Assembly (NCBI GenBank): GCA_945900755.1
Contig: CAMDKS010000002.1
Location: 1 to 64,000 of the forward strand
Reading direction: 5' to 3'
DNA from: Bdellovibrio sp. ZAP7
GTDB lineage: Bacteria; Bdellovibrionota_B; Oligoflexia; Oligoflexales; RGVZ01
DNA: 64,000 nt
In this document: positions 27,135 to 36,645 of the stretch, in pieces
Position numbering within the stretch: position 1 is the stretch's first letter
Layout: each line of letters begins with the position of its first letter
Translations under genes and position numbers: made by a program
The notes under the pieces: model-generated
Told to the model about the DNA's origin: nothing
Seen by the model: only the letters and a program-made list of their open reading frames with translations
Database searches by the model: none

Positions 27135-29567
27135 ATGACAAATCGTCTCAAAATTCGCCGCGCGGCCGTTCTTGGCTCGGGCGTCATGGGGGCCCAAATT
27201 GCCGCACTTTTATCCGCCGCCGGAATTCGCGTTCATTTACTAGATCTCCCGAATACGGAGCCGCCGAAAGATCCTAAGGAGGCGAAGGTTGTAGGTAAAA
27301 ATTTTCGCTCGGCGAGAGCCGTATTAGCGATCGAGAACCTGAAAACTCTAAAGCCATCTCCACTTTATTCGTCCAGTGCACTGAGTGGAATCATTCCTGG
27401 AAATTTCGAGGACGACATGCCCGTTCTCCGCGACTGCGACTGGGTCGTTGAGGCCGTTGTCGAGCGTCTAGATGTCAAACAACAGCTGTTCACCCGAGTG
27501 ATGGAGTACGCTAAACCAGGCACGCCGATCACCACCAACACGTCGGGCATAAATCTCGAAGACATCGCAAAGAACATGCCCGAACAATTTGTGACCAATT
27601 TTTTCGGCACACATTTCTTCAATCCACCGCGTTACATGAAGTTACTTGAGATTATTCCACATGGGCTTACTAGGAAGGATTTGATCAGTGATTTTAGTCA
27701 ATGGTCGGAGGAGGCTCTTGGAAAAGGAGTTGTTCACGCCTTTGATACGGTGAATTTCATTTCAAATCGAATTGGCGTTTTCGTTAATCAAGCAACGATT
27801 CGCGCCATGAACAAATCCGATATTAATATTGAAACCGTCGATGCCTTGACTGGCAAACTCATGGGTCGACCCTCGTCAGCGACTTTCCGTACGATGGACG
27901 TTGTGGGTCTCGATACGTTTGCCCATGTCGCCAAGAACACGTTTGATCGTGTGCCGAATGATCCCTACCACGAACTATTTAAAATGCCAGAATGGATGAC
28001 AGGTTTAATTACCTCTGGAAAACTAGGTCAGAAGTCCAACAGTGTTGGCTGCTACAAAAAAAGTAAAGACGCTTCCGGAAAAACCGAAATTCTCTCCTAT
28101 CGCCCTGCCACCTCCGAATACGGCCCGCAAGTGGTTGCCGATGTCCCTTGGTTGCAAGCGGCAAACAAAGAGCAGGACCTTGTCAAGAGACTGACTAATG
28201 TACTCGACCAAAAAGACAAGTACGCTGACTTCATGTGGCAGATTCTTCGGGACACGTTTAGTTACTCTGCCCTATTAATGGATGAGATTGCAGGCGGCTT
28301 ACCAAAACCAATTGATGACGGCATTAAATGGGGCTTTAACTGGGAAATGGGCCCATTTGAGCTGTGGCAGGCGTTGGGCTACAATAAAATGCTAAAACGC
28401 ATGCAGGCCGAGAACACAAAACTTCCCGCTTGGTGCAAACCAGACCTCAAATTCTATGATGTCGAGCCGGGCACGCTTGATTGGACCCTACGCGGGCCGA
28501 CAGATCAGTTCTTCTCATTAAAATCTTCACGTCAAAAAATGCCGACACAGCCCCACAACTTCCGCCTACCTCGTTTCGCAACGGAAGCCGACAAGCGTAT
28601 TGTGCTTGGTTCAAAGAATGCCTCCCTCGTAGATATCGGCAACGGCGTGGCTTGCCTTACGTTCCATAGTCGCATGAACGCGCTTGACAGCTCGATGATT
28701 GATTTCATTCTAAAATCGATTCCAAAAGTGTCTCAGGATTTCGATGCCATGGTGATTGGAAATGATGGGGAAAACTTCTCGGCCGGTGCAAACCTCAAAG
28801 AAGTTCTTGAGGTCATAACCAAAAAAGATTGGGCTAGTCTCGATAAGTTTATTCGTGCCTTTCAAGGTGCGACACAGATGATCAAGTTTGCACCGTTTCC
28901 CGTCGTTGCGGCCACGCACGGACTTGTTTTAGGTGGCGGCTGCGAAGTGGCTATGCACTGTGCACACAGGATTGCTGCGGGTGAAAGTTACGCAGGACTT
29001 GTTGAAATTGGTGTGGGCCTACTGCCTGCTGGCGGCGGCACAAAAGAACTTGCGCTCCGTTGTTATGACCTAATGGGAATCGCTGAACGTCCTGACCCGA
29101 TGCAATTTCTCCAAAGAGCCTTCTTGCTCATGGGAATGGCCCGAACGTCGGCATCAGCCCACGAAGCGGTTGAAATGGGACTATTCCCTCCGACCACCAC
29201 TATTTCTCTGTCGCGAGATCATATTGTTTCTCGCGCAAAATCACAGGCACTCCAAATGTTGGCCTGCGGCTTTGTTCCAGCGACACCACGCACCGATATT
29301 AAGGTCGTTGGCGATCCTGGAGTGCAGACCTTCCGCATGATGATTTACAACATGGTCGAACAAAAGCAAATTAGTGCACACGATGCCTTTATCGCAGAGC
29401 GCATTGGACGAGTGATCTGTGGTGGAGAAATCGACGGCGGCCAAAGCGTCACCGAACAATACTTCCTTGATCTTGAACGCGAATCCTTTCTAGAGCTTTG
29501 CCAAACTGAGAAAACGTTTGCACGAATCGAACACATGGTCAAAAACGGATCGCCCTTGCGAAATTGA
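27135..29567 (+). CDS. 3-hydroxyacyl-CoA dehydrogenase / enoyl-CoA hydratase fusion
   Basis: 810 residues from the ATG at 27135 (GGAAGG upstream). It carries two steps of fatty-acid beta-oxidation: hydration of enoyl-CoA and NAD-dependent oxidation of 3-hydroxyacyl-CoA. The dehydrogenase comes first: Rossmann motif GSGVMGAQIAALLSAAG near residue 15, NTSGI near 125, and FFGTHFFNPPRYMKLLEII near 145. The hydratase/isomerase domain is C-terminal, with the oxyanion segment AATHGLVLGGGCEVAMH near 595 and EIGVGLLPAGGGTKEL. This order is that of FadN-type proteins and the reverse of E. coli FadB. The thiolase gene follows 40 nt later; the pair forms an operon. Confidence 0.93.
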   Translation: MTNRLKIRRAAVLGSGVMGAQIAALLSAAGIRVHLLDLPNTEPPKDPKEAKVVGKNFRSARAVLAIENLKTLKPSPLYSSSALSGIIPGNFEDDMPVLRDCDWVVEAVVERLDVKQQLFTRVMEYAKPGTPITTNTSGINLEDIAKNMPEQFVTNFFGTHFFNPPRYMKLLEIIPHGLTRKDLISDFSQWSEEALGKGVVHAFDTVNFISNRIGVFVNQATIRAMNKSDINIETVDALTGKLMGRPSSATFRTMDVVGLDTFAHVAKNTFDRVPNDPYHELFKMPEWMTGLITSGKLGQKSNSVGCYKKSKDASGKTEILSYRPATSEYGPQVVADVPWLQAANKEQDLVKRLTNVLDQKDKYADFMWQILRDTFSYSALLMDEIAGGLPKPIDDGIKWGFNWEMGPFELWQALGYNKMLKRMQAENTKLPAWCKPDLKFYDVEPGTLDWTLRGPTDQFFSLKSSRQKMPTQPHNFRLPRFATEADKRIVLGSKNASLVDIGNGVACLTFHSRMNALDSSMIDFILKSIPKVSQDFDAMVIGNDGENFSAGANLKEVLEVITKKDWASLDKFIRAFQGATQMIKFAPFPVVAATHGLVLGGGCEVAMHCAHRIAAGESYAGLVEIGVGLLPAGGGTKELALRCYDLMGIAERPDPMQFLQRAFLLMGMARTSASAHEAVEMGLFPPTTTISLSRDHIVSRAKSQALQMLACGFVPATPRTDIKVVGDPGVQTFRMMIYNMVEQKQISAHDAFIAERIGRVICGGEIDGGQSVTEQYFLDLERESFLELCQTEKTFARIEHMVKNGSPLRN

Positions 29568-29607
29568 TAGAAACGCCGCCATTGATGGCATTCATTCAGA
29601 GGTACCT

Positions 29608-30795
29608 ATGTCAAGTAAAACAGCCTATATCGTTTCCCCATACCGTAGTGCCGTCGGCAAAGCCATCCGTGGTGGCTTTCGTGCGAAGCGTCCAGATGAA
29701 CTGTGTGCTGAAGTCATTAAGGGACTTTTAGAGCGCACACCAAAATTTGACCCAAACTTAATAGAAGATGTGTACCTTGGTTGTGCGATGCCGGAGGCCG
29801 AGCAGGGCATGAACATTGCTCGCTTTACAGCTTTGCTGGCAGGACTCCCCGACACTGTTTCTGGAGTTACAATCAATCGCTTTTGTTCGTCGGGCCTTCA
29901 AACCATTGCGATGGCGGCAGACCGCATCATGGCTGGTCAGGCCGATTGCCTGCTTGCCGGCGGAACCGAAAGCATGTCGTTGATTCCAATGATGGGCCAC
30001 AAAATTGTTGGTGGCCGACAAATGAATGATCTACATCCGGTGGCCTACCTTGGCATGGGAATGACGGCCGAAAATGTTTCTGCCGATTACAATGTTTCGA
30101 GAGCTGACCAAGACCAATTTGCGTTTGAGAGCAATCAAAAGGCCGTGAAAGCTATTTCTGGCGGCCTCTTTAAAAATGAGATTATCCCGATAAAAGTCCT
30201 TTCTCGAACCCCGAAGGAAGGTGGAAAAGTGGACATTAAGGAAATCACGATTGATACCGATGAAGGTCCAAGAGCCGACACTACGGTCGAGGCTTTGGGG
30301 AAACTACGCCCCGCATTTTTACAATCTGGAGGCAGCGTCACGGCCGGCAATAGCTCGCAGATGAGTGACGGAGCGGCCATGTGTTTTGTTTGCAGTGAAG
30401 ATTTTGTCAAAAAACATAATCTCGTTCCCATGGCTCGATTTGCAGGTTTCTCCGTCGCCGGAGTTCCGCCACGAGTGATGGGCATTGGCCCCATTGCCGC
30501 CATCCCAAAAGCCCTGAAGCTTGCAGGCATTACGGCCGACAAACTGGACCGCATAGAATTGAACGAGGCCTTTGCTGCTCAAGCATTAGCGGTTATTCGC
30601 ACCCTTAAGCTAGACCCCTCTAAAATCAATTTGACTGGTGGTGCCATCGCCCTTGGTCATCCGCTTGGGGCTACTGGCGCAAAATTAACAGCCACCTTGC
30701 TCCACGGAATGAAGCGAGACAAACAAAAGTGGGGCATGGTCTCTATGTGTATCGGCACAGGCATGGGTGCTGCAGGAATTTTTGAACTTCTTTAG
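29608..30795 (+). CDS. Acetyl-CoA acyltransferase (thiolase)
   Basis: 395 residues from the ATG at 29608 (AGAGG 6 nt upstream); the frame is open further upstream but overlaps the previous gene without a site. It cleaves 3-ketoacyl-CoA with CoA in the last beta-oxidation step. Thiolase signatures: acyl-binding Cys in NRFCSSGLQT near residue 92, GGTESMS, NEAFAAQALAV near 320, GGAIALGHPLGATGAK with the catalytic His, and the C-terminal CIGTGMGAA with the second Cys. Length is normal for the family. It is probably FadA-like, given its position after the HAD-ECH fusion. A biosynthetic acetoacetyl-CoA thiolase is less likely. Confidence 0.94.
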   Translation: MSSKTAYIVSPYRSAVGKAIRGGFRAKRPDELCAEVIKGLLERTPKFDPNLIEDVYLGCAMPEAEQGMNIARFTALLAGLPDTVSGVTINRFCSSGLQTIAMAADRIMAGQADCLLAGGTESMSLIPMMGHKIVGGRQMNDLHPVAYLGMGMTAENVSADYNVSRADQDQFAFESNQKAVKAISGGLFKNEIIPIKVLSRTPKEGGKVDIKEITIDTDEGPRADTTVEALGKLRPAFLQSGGSVTAGNSSQMSDGAAMCFVCSEDFVKKHNLVPMARFAGFSVAGVPPRVMGIGPIAAIPKALKLAGITADKLDRIELNEAFAAQALAVIRTLKLDPSKINLTGGAIALGHPLGATGAKLTATLLHGMKRDKQKWGMVSMCIGTGMGAAGIFELL

Positions 30796-30851
30796 ACTTA
30801 CTTGTATGCCAATGAAAATTTGCTCGTGCACTCAAAATTGGAGATGAAACT

Positions 30852-31622
30852 TTGAACTTACTCACAAAACTTTTAGCCGTGTATGTCGTATTAACCGCAG
30901 CATCAGCCTATGCCGAGGAGTACACGTTCTGCTACGAAACCTGGGCCCCCTACGCATTCGTAAAAGATGATAAAACCACAACAGGCATCACAGTTGATTT
31001 CGTCAGGGAGGTCATCGAGTCCCTACACCACACTGCGACCTTTAAAACCTGTGACTCCGCCGTTAGAGGCATTGACCAAGCGGTAACAGGAAAGGTGACA
31101 GGAGTATTTTTCAATACGTTTGACTCCGAACTTGTTGGAACTATGGCTCCAGCCACTGAGTACTGGCTCATTGCCGCTTTGGTTAAAGAATCCAGCCCCG
31201 AGAAAAAGTATACGTCCATGAAAATGTTCGAGGGAAAACGCACCGACCAAGTCATCGGGTACGATTATCCTGAAGAAGTGGCGGCAGGTCTGAAAAATAT
31301 GAAGGTCACCAAGGTGTCGACGAGTACAAAACTATTTGCACGACTAGACTATGGCCGTATCGACGTTGTCTTCGATGACCCGATTGGCGCGGCAACTGAC
31401 TCTAAGAAAAATAACTTTAAGATCCGCCCCCTCTTACCACTAATAGCCAAAGTTCCAACAGGGGTGTTTTTTGGCCCAAAAGATAAGGCTTTTATAGCCA
31501 CCTACGTTGCCAAGGCAAAAGAGCTCGCCCAATCGGGTGCCCTCGATAAAATATACAAAAAACATCTTGGCTTTACGCTTAAAGAATACAAAACAAAGTA
31601 CGGCATTACCGATGCCCCATGA
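30852..31622 (+). CDS. Periplasmic amino-acid-type solute-binding protein
   Basis: 256 residues. It probably starts at TTG 30852, since GGAG lies 8 nt upstream and the frame opens with a signal peptide (MNLLTKLLAVYVVLTAASAYA). The mature protein matches SBP_bac_3: YTFCYETWAPYAFVKDDKTT, GITVDFVREVIESL, VIGYDYPEEVAAGLKN, RIDVVFDDPIGAA. It would bind a polar amino acid or similar small ligand in the periplasm. No ABC permease or ATPase gene is adjacent, so it either serves a remote transporter or is a stand-alone sensor-type protein. Confidence 0.82.
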   Translation: MNLLTKLLAVYVVLTAASAYAEEYTFCYETWAPYAFVKDDKTTTGITVDFVREVIESLHHTATFKTCDSAVRGIDQAVTGKVTGVFFNTFDSELVGTMAPATEYWLIAALVKESSPEKKYTSMKMFEGKRTDQVIGYDYPEEVAAGLKNMKVTKVSTSTKLFARLDYGRIDVVFDDPIGAATDSKKNNFKIRPLLPLIAKVPTGVFFGPKDKAFIATYVAKAKELAQSGALDKIYKKHLGFTLKEYKTKYGITDAP

Positions 31623-31657
31623 TTCCTCACAATCTAACTACAGTATTTAAATAGTAT

Positions 31658-32188
31658 TTATTTTGTAATAACGGTCAGGTAAGCTTTTACCGGAATCTCA
31701 ATGGCGTTGGCATTTATGACTCGCAATCCGTCGGCCGTCGCAGCGGTCACCTGTGGAAATTGCTCCTTAATTTTTGGCAACTTGATCCAGATCGCTGATG
31801 ACGATTTGGCCTTTAAGTCTTTGGCCTCGGCCGTTGAATTGATTGAAAATCCCCCAGAATTTCTAAGGTTAATGTCAAACTTGACAAGGGCCAGATGCAC
31901 TTTTGTCCGATTATATACTTCAATGAGGACACGTCCATCAACGCCTCTGGCCGAGGGCGGAGTAACGATGATCGCCACATGCGGTCCCCGCTCAGGGTGG
32001 ACCAGGTAGGCTTTCGTATGCACGATGTTGGTACTTTGAATTGGATTGGCCTCGACTAATTCAGAACAAAGGAGCGAAGCCGCCATCGCAACCAGGACGC
32101 AGCCAAACAAGGCTCGCAGGTTAGTAGAGCATTGATCTCCGATATGGTTGAGGCCAGAAGATGGCCCATTAAAATATTTTTTTCCCAT
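31658..32188 (-). CDS. Exported protein of unknown function
   Basis: 176 residues. A hydrophobic segment at about 25-45 (LFGCVLVAMAASLLCSELVEA) preceded by a polar 24-residue head is a long signal peptide or a membrane anchor. The rest is one beta-rich domain (HVAIIVTPPSARGVDGRVLI, ALVKFDINLRNSGGF), Ig- or chaperone-like by pattern only. GGAG lies 10 nt before the ATG. It is monocistronic, between a solute-binding protein gene and a divergent ureohydrolase gene. I do not recognise a family. Confidence 0.55.
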   Translation of the reverse strand: MGKKYFNGPSSGLNHIGDQCSTNLRALFGCVLVAMAASLLCSELVEANPIQSTNIVHTKAYLVHPERGPHVAIIVTPPSARGVDGRVLIEVYNRTKVHLALVKFDINLRNSGGFSINSTAEAKDLKAKSSSAIWIKLPKIKEQFPQVTAATADGLRVINANAIEIPVKAYLTVITK

Positions 32189-32303
32189 GCTTCATAATCT
32201 CCAAATCTCAGTTATTATTGTACCAAGAAAATGCCACAATTGATTCTGAATCTTAACGAATTTGGTTATTTTTAATTTAGTGACCTCCAATTGAGGCCAC
32301 ACA

Positions 32304-33287
32304 ATGAGGTTCGCCAACGTGAAAACAACTCAAACTCCACAAAATCTGTTCTTCGAAGGTCGCAGTGGTGATCCTCGCCTTGGTCAATGGGCTCAACCCA
32401 CGACTCTCGACCAGCTGACACCGTCCAAACAAAGTACCATGGTCTTAATCGGTGCGCCCGATGACACTGGAGTTACGCTGAACCGCGGCCGTGCAGGCGC
32501 CAATGCTGGACCAGATGCCGTGCGTGCCGCTTTCTATAAATTTGCGTGGCCTAAGAGTAAGAATTTAGAAAAAACAAGGTGGCTTGATGCTGGGAATATT
32601 CTCGTTAGCGAGAAAATTCTTGTCACCCATGAGCATGCCTACAATGCGGCCGCTCTGATCGCCCTAAATAGCGCAACAGTTGTAGCACTCGGAGGAGGGC
32701 ACGATTTTGCGGCTCCTCATATCCTTGGAACTTTCTCAGGCTTAAAGACCAGGTTAAAAAATCCAAAGTATGGGGTCATTAATGTAGACCCCCATTTGGA
32801 TGTCCGAGAATTCGAGCACAAACTCCCAAACTCAGGAACTCCGTTCCGACAAATTTTGGAAAGTGGCATTGTAAAGGGTCCAAATCTCATTCAATTTGGA
32901 GCCCGAGAGGGCCGCAACGCACGGGCCCATTTTGAGTTTTGTCGAAAATACAAGGCGCCAGTCCACGAGCTGGACGAAATTCGTCACAAGGGTGATGCCG
33001 CGAAACAATTTCAAAAACTCCTCACGCAATTATCCACACGTTGCGATGCTGTGGCACTAACCATCGACATGGACTCCTGTGCCGATATCGAGGGTGTCAG
33101 TGCAGCTCCTGTCATCGGTTTTTCACCGTGGGAATTGTGCCAATTTGCTAGGCTTGCAGGCGCCAATAAAAAAATAGCCATGTTTGAGCTTGCCGAAATC
33201 GCTCCAGTTTTGGACCCGACCGGTCGAGCCGCCCGAATTGGCGCGGAAGTGCTCTTTCACTTTTTATTGGGACGCCTGAGCCTTTAA
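32304..33287 (+). CDS. Ureohydrolase (formimidoylglutamase/arginase family)
   Basis: 327 residues. Members hydrolyse guanidino or formimino groups using two Mn ions. The metal-ligand motifs are present: ALGGGHDFAAPH near residue 131, NVDPHLDVRE near 155 (usually DAHxD; Pro replaces Ala but Asp/His/Asp remain), and TIDMDSCADIEG near 253. The N-terminal RGRAGANAGPDAVRAA is typical. The general layout looks closest to HutG-like formimidoylglutamase, which would act in histidine degradation. No hut genes are nearby, so the substrate is open. GAGG lies 7 nt before the ATG. The gene overlaps the convergent membrane peptidase gene by 24 bp. Confidence 0.85.
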   Translation: MRFANVKTTQTPQNLFFEGRSGDPRLGQWAQPTTLDQLTPSKQSTMVLIGAPDDTGVTLNRGRAGANAGPDAVRAAFYKFAWPKSKNLEKTRWLDAGNILVSEKILVTHEHAYNAAALIALNSATVVALGGGHDFAAPHILGTFSGLKTRLKNPKYGVINVDPHLDVREFEHKLPNSGTPFRQILESGIVKGPNLIQFGAREGRNARAHFEFCRKYKAPVHELDEIRHKGDAAKQFQKLLTQLSTRCDAVALTIDMDSCADIEGVSAAPVIGFSPWELCQFARLAGANKKIAMFELAEIAPVLDPTGRAARIGAEVLFHFLLGRLSL

Positions 33288-35525
33288 AAAATGTTCCATT
33301 CGACGAACGTGCTCGGCGGCCAGTAATTTTGCTTCGCCAGATGACAGTCTCTCAAGACTTAGGTAGAGAATTTTAGCGTCACTCCACTCCTCCAGGCGAG
33401 CGTACGACGAGGCTAGAAGTCGAGTCCACTCCCGGTAAATATCCGGAGAAATGCGGGCAGACTCGAGTTGTGATTGCCAGAGTCCGAGTTGTGCTTTTGT
33501 CGGATTTTGGATGCGGCGACTAGAGAGGTAATTGTAAATCCAGACTGCGTCTTTCGGGACCATGGGAATGGGGCCCCACCCTGCTACATACCGTCGCCAT
33601 TTAATGGCATCGATGACTGGCGAACGATCAAGCTCTATTCGCACGTCGACTTGGCGGCGCATAGTCTTGCCTGGATTTTTACTCGTAAACGAATTCAATA
33701 GTGCCGCTAACCGATTTGCGGCCGCCTCCGTCTGACCTGACACGTGTTCTACATCACTTTGAAGGAGTGCCGAGTCCAGATCTTCCATAACACGAGGGGG
33801 CCAGGTTCGAGCTTTTTCAAGAGCCTGAACCCGATCACGAATTTGCGACTGATCTAGGATGGGTTGTTTCATTAATGACGCCATCTCGTTTTGATCGACG
33901 TTCCAGCGTGCCTCGTGATCTAAAGGCTCAAGGGCCAGTCGCCACTCATTCAATCTGGCAGAATCCCAATTTAAAGGTTGGCGAATGGTGGTCAAGAATC
34001 CCGATTTTTTGCTCCTAGCCAAGTCCTCTAAGGTATGAGGGCACTGGACCCCGAAGACTCCTGGGTCACGAGAATAGCGTTCCACTACTAGGTCGTTATT
34101 TTCTGAATGTTTTTTTGCAATCTCTTGACTCCACAAACCTAGAACTTGTGACAACTCGACTTTCGTAACAGCCTCGACAGAACCACCTTTATAAATTTCA
34201 CGAATCGCTTCTGTGCCATATTTTTCTCGCAACCAACGAAGTAAGGAGCCTGCAACAACATAGGATCTCTGCCCCGATGCTGCCCAAAATCCAAACGGGC
34301 TAACGAGGTGCTCCAAGGAACCGATCCTCCCAGACTTAATCATCGATGCAGAAATTTCGTCAAAGTCCAGAAAGTCATCTACAGGAGCCATAGCCATGGC
34401 TAGACCCTCAGTGATGAGCATGTTTGGGTGGAAACCAATGCCATGCCAACTTGCAAAACTCGCTACGGCATGCACCAATTCATGCCTCAATGTCGGATGC
34501 GGAGACTCTCCAAGTTCAATATGTACGGAGGGAGTCCACACATCCGTAACATCGGTGCTGCCACCACCAAATAGGAGCTTTTTTTGATCTGGAGATGAAT
34601 AGGCGTAAATTTGAATGGGCTTAACGAGAATGACTCCTAGAATCGCCTGAATTTCTTCTACGTGAAAGGCTGCGTCGCGAGCTAATTGCCTGGCATTGAT
34701 CTCATCTGCAGCCGAACCCCTTAGATAGTGAAGTTCAATATTTTTCTCTTGGCTCGTTTGAGGCAATGCACGATTCAAAAATGAAACGCCATGCCAAATG
34801 GAATCATAGGTACAAGAAATTATTTGAGCACCTACAAATAGTCCAACGAGAGTGCTAAAAAATATTCTTCGTCCCTTCTCACTTGTATGACCCATTAACT
34901 GCTGCCATTTCAAAAAGCCAGTGGCTAAACCCAAAAATATGATTCCTAGAAGTCCGTGGCTTACTCTGGCCCACACGATCCCTGCGTCTAGTGGGATCCA
35001 AAGATCATAGACTGGCCCGTGAAGAAATCCAAAAAAGGCATTTATCGCTCGTTTCTGGGGCAAGAACCACATCAATCCTGCCCCAACAAGGGCCCAGATA
35101 ACGGGGCCAATCACAACCCACCAGCGTGTCCAGGACTGTGAGCGAACGTTTACGGCGTAAATAAAACCGGACACTCCGAGCCACCCCGCAGGCAACACCA
35201 GAAGAGTCATCCACAGTCCGTAACCCATGCCTCCACAGCCACACTGGTGACTCGCAAAAAGTAAAAGGCCGGGAATGAAGGAAAGTAAAGGCAGTGCTAG
35301 CAAAAGACAAAATTGGGTGACCGTCACGGGAGCTTCGGGAACCAACGATTTTATGTAGGAGTGTCCTCGTGGCCATAGACAGCCAATTAGCGGGAGTCCA
35401 AAAACTAAAAGCCAGGACGTGACTAATGCGTATTCATACTCAAGATTTCTTGCTGCCTCAAAAACAAGTGTCACGCTTGACAGTGCGAGGACCAAGGCCG
35501 CCAGTAATTTATTTAGGGGCTGCAA
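33264..35525 (-). CDS. Membrane protein with HExxH metallopeptidase-like domain
   Basis: 753 residues starting at TTG 35525, directly after the previous stop, with GGAG 7 nt upstream. The first 245 residues hold about six or seven TM helices. The large soluble part begins with a gluzincin-like domain: LRHELVHAVA (HELVH at about 348-352) and, 20 residues on, LITEGLAMAMAP with a candidate third ligand Glu. This is the HExxH...E pattern of MA-clan peptidases. The C-terminal half is helical and repeat-like, with no recognisable domain. It is last in an operon with two hypothetical genes. It is probably an envelope protease; the substrate is unknown. Confidence 0.7.
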   Translation of the reverse strand: MQPLNKLLAALVLALSSVTLVFEAARNLEYEYALVTSWLLVFGLPLIGCLWPRGHSYIKSLVPEAPVTVTQFCLLLALPLLSFIPGLLLFASHQCGCGGMGYGLWMTLLVLPAGWLGVSGFIYAVNVRSQSWTRWWVVIGPVIWALVGAGLMWFLPQKRAINAFFGFLHGPVYDLWIPLDAGIVWARVSHGLLGIIFLGLATGFLKWQQLMGHTSEKGRRIFFSTLVGLFVGAQIISCTYDSIWHGVSFLNRALPQTSQEKNIELHYLRGSAADEINARQLARDAAFHVEEIQAILGVILVKPIQIYAYSSPDQKKLLFGGGSTDVTDVWTPSVHIELGESPHPTLRHELVHAVASFASWHGIGFHPNMLITEGLAMAMAPVDDFLDFDEISASMIKSGRIGSLEHLVSPFGFWAASGQRSYVVAGSLLRWLREKYGTEAIREIYKGGSVEAVTKVELSQVLGLWSQEIAKKHSENNDLVVERYSRDPGVFGVQCPHTLEDLARSKKSGFLTTIRQPLNWDSARLNEWRLALEPLDHEARWNVDQNEMASLMKQPILDQSQIRDRVQALEKARTWPPRVMEDLDSALLQSDVEHVSGQTEAAANRLAALLNSFTSKNPGKTMRRQVDVRIELDRSPVIDAIKWRRYVAGWGPIPMVPKDAVWIYNYLSSRRIQNPTKAQLGLWQSQLESARISPDIYREWTRLLASSYARLEEWSDAKILYLSLERLSSGEAKLLAAEHVRRMEHFLKAQASQ

Positions 35526-35975
35526 TCAAAGACTCCGCAAGATTTCTCTTGTCCTAGATCCTTCCGAACACACGTTCAGCAGCGTACTTCGATGACGCTT
35601 CATAACGGCCACCGTTTCTGGTCGAACCGCACTCAGACTTTGAGCAAAACGCCGAGTCAATGCGCTCAACGCGGGATCCATGCCTGCGATGAGAATGGTC
35701 ATTCTCGCTGAAACTGTACAATCGCCGGCTGCGAGCATTTGAGGACCCTGCCCCCAGACTGCATCGTGATCCGACATGGCTTCGTTTAGATCGGAATCGG
35801 CAAGAATTTGAAATATCGCACGAAGTTGATCCACGCGCTGATCAATTTCACGAATGGCTTCGTCCTTATAGGCACTGGCGCGATAGTATAATAAGTGCTG
35901 CTGAAGCTCCGCCTTAAGTCCCTTGCAGATATCGCCCAGCTCAAAAACAAGGTCACTGTATCGAAGACGAATCAT
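35526..35975 (-). CDS. Hypothetical helical protein in the peptidase operon
   Basis: 149 residues with no signal peptide. It is mostly amphipathic helix (LVFELGDICKGLKAELQQHL, IDQRVDQLRAIFQILADSD) and resembles a small cytoplasmic helical bundle. I do not recognise a family. It abuts its neighbours: the upstream stop is 1 nt before this ATG and the membrane peptidase start follows this stop directly. Tight coupling suggests a shared role, which the sequence does not reveal. Confidence 0.6.
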   Translation of the reverse strand: MIRLRYSDLVFELGDICKGLKAELQQHLLYYRASAYKDEAIREIDQRVDQLRAIFQILADSDLNEAMSDHDAVWGQGPQMLAAGDCTVSARMTILIAGMDPALSALTRRFAQSLSAVRPETVAVMKRHRSTLLNVCSEGSRTREILRSL

Positions 35976-35976
35976 G

Positions 35977-36576
35977 TTACCACTCCAATTTAATTTTGCC
36001 TTCTCCGGTTGCCATAGTAAGCTTCGTGATGGGTTTTTCCACCAAATTCTCCGCTCCGGGATTCACAGCCGTTCGATCGAAGACGACGAGATAATCAACT
36101 GTCCAGGGAGTCATCGTCTCAAAGAAATTGCGCCACCGAATTTTGTCCGTAATTTTTTTAACTAAAATCGGTTTAACAGGACCTTCTTTAGACTCAAATA
36201 GTAGCGTCCAATGACTTGGGTTCATCATATCGACGGATTCTCGTTCCTGCCCATAAGCTGTGACAATAAAACCCGCTTTAGAGGATGCCTCTTTGAAAGA
36301 TTCCGCTGCATCCTCCAAATAAAGATCATTAGTACGCTTAATCAACGAGGCGCGAAATTCAGGTGACAAATAAGTCGCGTGAACTCGATACTTGACATCA
36401 AATTTCACGATTAAATCACCGCCTCGAGTGGCCGACATGTAGTGATCATAGTAGTCACTATCAGAGTAGATCGGGTCTGAGGCCTTTATGCCTTTGTCCA
36501 TGGAACTCGCACAAGACACCATGAAGCTACCGATTAATATTGCACCGACTATTTGAATACCCTTTAATTCTTTCAT
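35977..36576 (-). CDS. Lipoprotein of unknown function
   Basis: 199 residues from the ATG at 36576, which gives a normal lipoprotein signal (GAILIGSFMVSC, Cys about 22). A GTG 21 nt upstream is in frame but makes an odd head; GGAG lies 11 nt before the ATG. The mature domain mixes helix and strand (LIVKFDVKYRVHATYLSPEF, VDYLVVFDRTAV) and ends TMATGEGKIKLEW. No family recognised. It is first gene of the operon with the helical protein and the membrane peptidase. Confidence 0.62.
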   Translation of the reverse strand: MKELKGIQIVGAILIGSFMVSCASSMDKGIKASDPIYSDSDYYDHYMSATRGGDLIVKFDVKYRVHATYLSPEFRASLIKRTNDLYLEDAAESFKEASSKAGFIVTAYGQERESVDMMNPSHWTLLFESKEGPVKPILVKKITDKIRWRNFFETMTPWTVDYLVVFDRTAVNPGAENLVEKPITKLTMATGEGKIKLEW

Positions 36577-36645
36577 ACGCAGCAGGTCTCCCGTCACTTA
36601 GTTGCAATCATAATCCGGCACGCGTCCTCTGCGACGACTTGGCTC

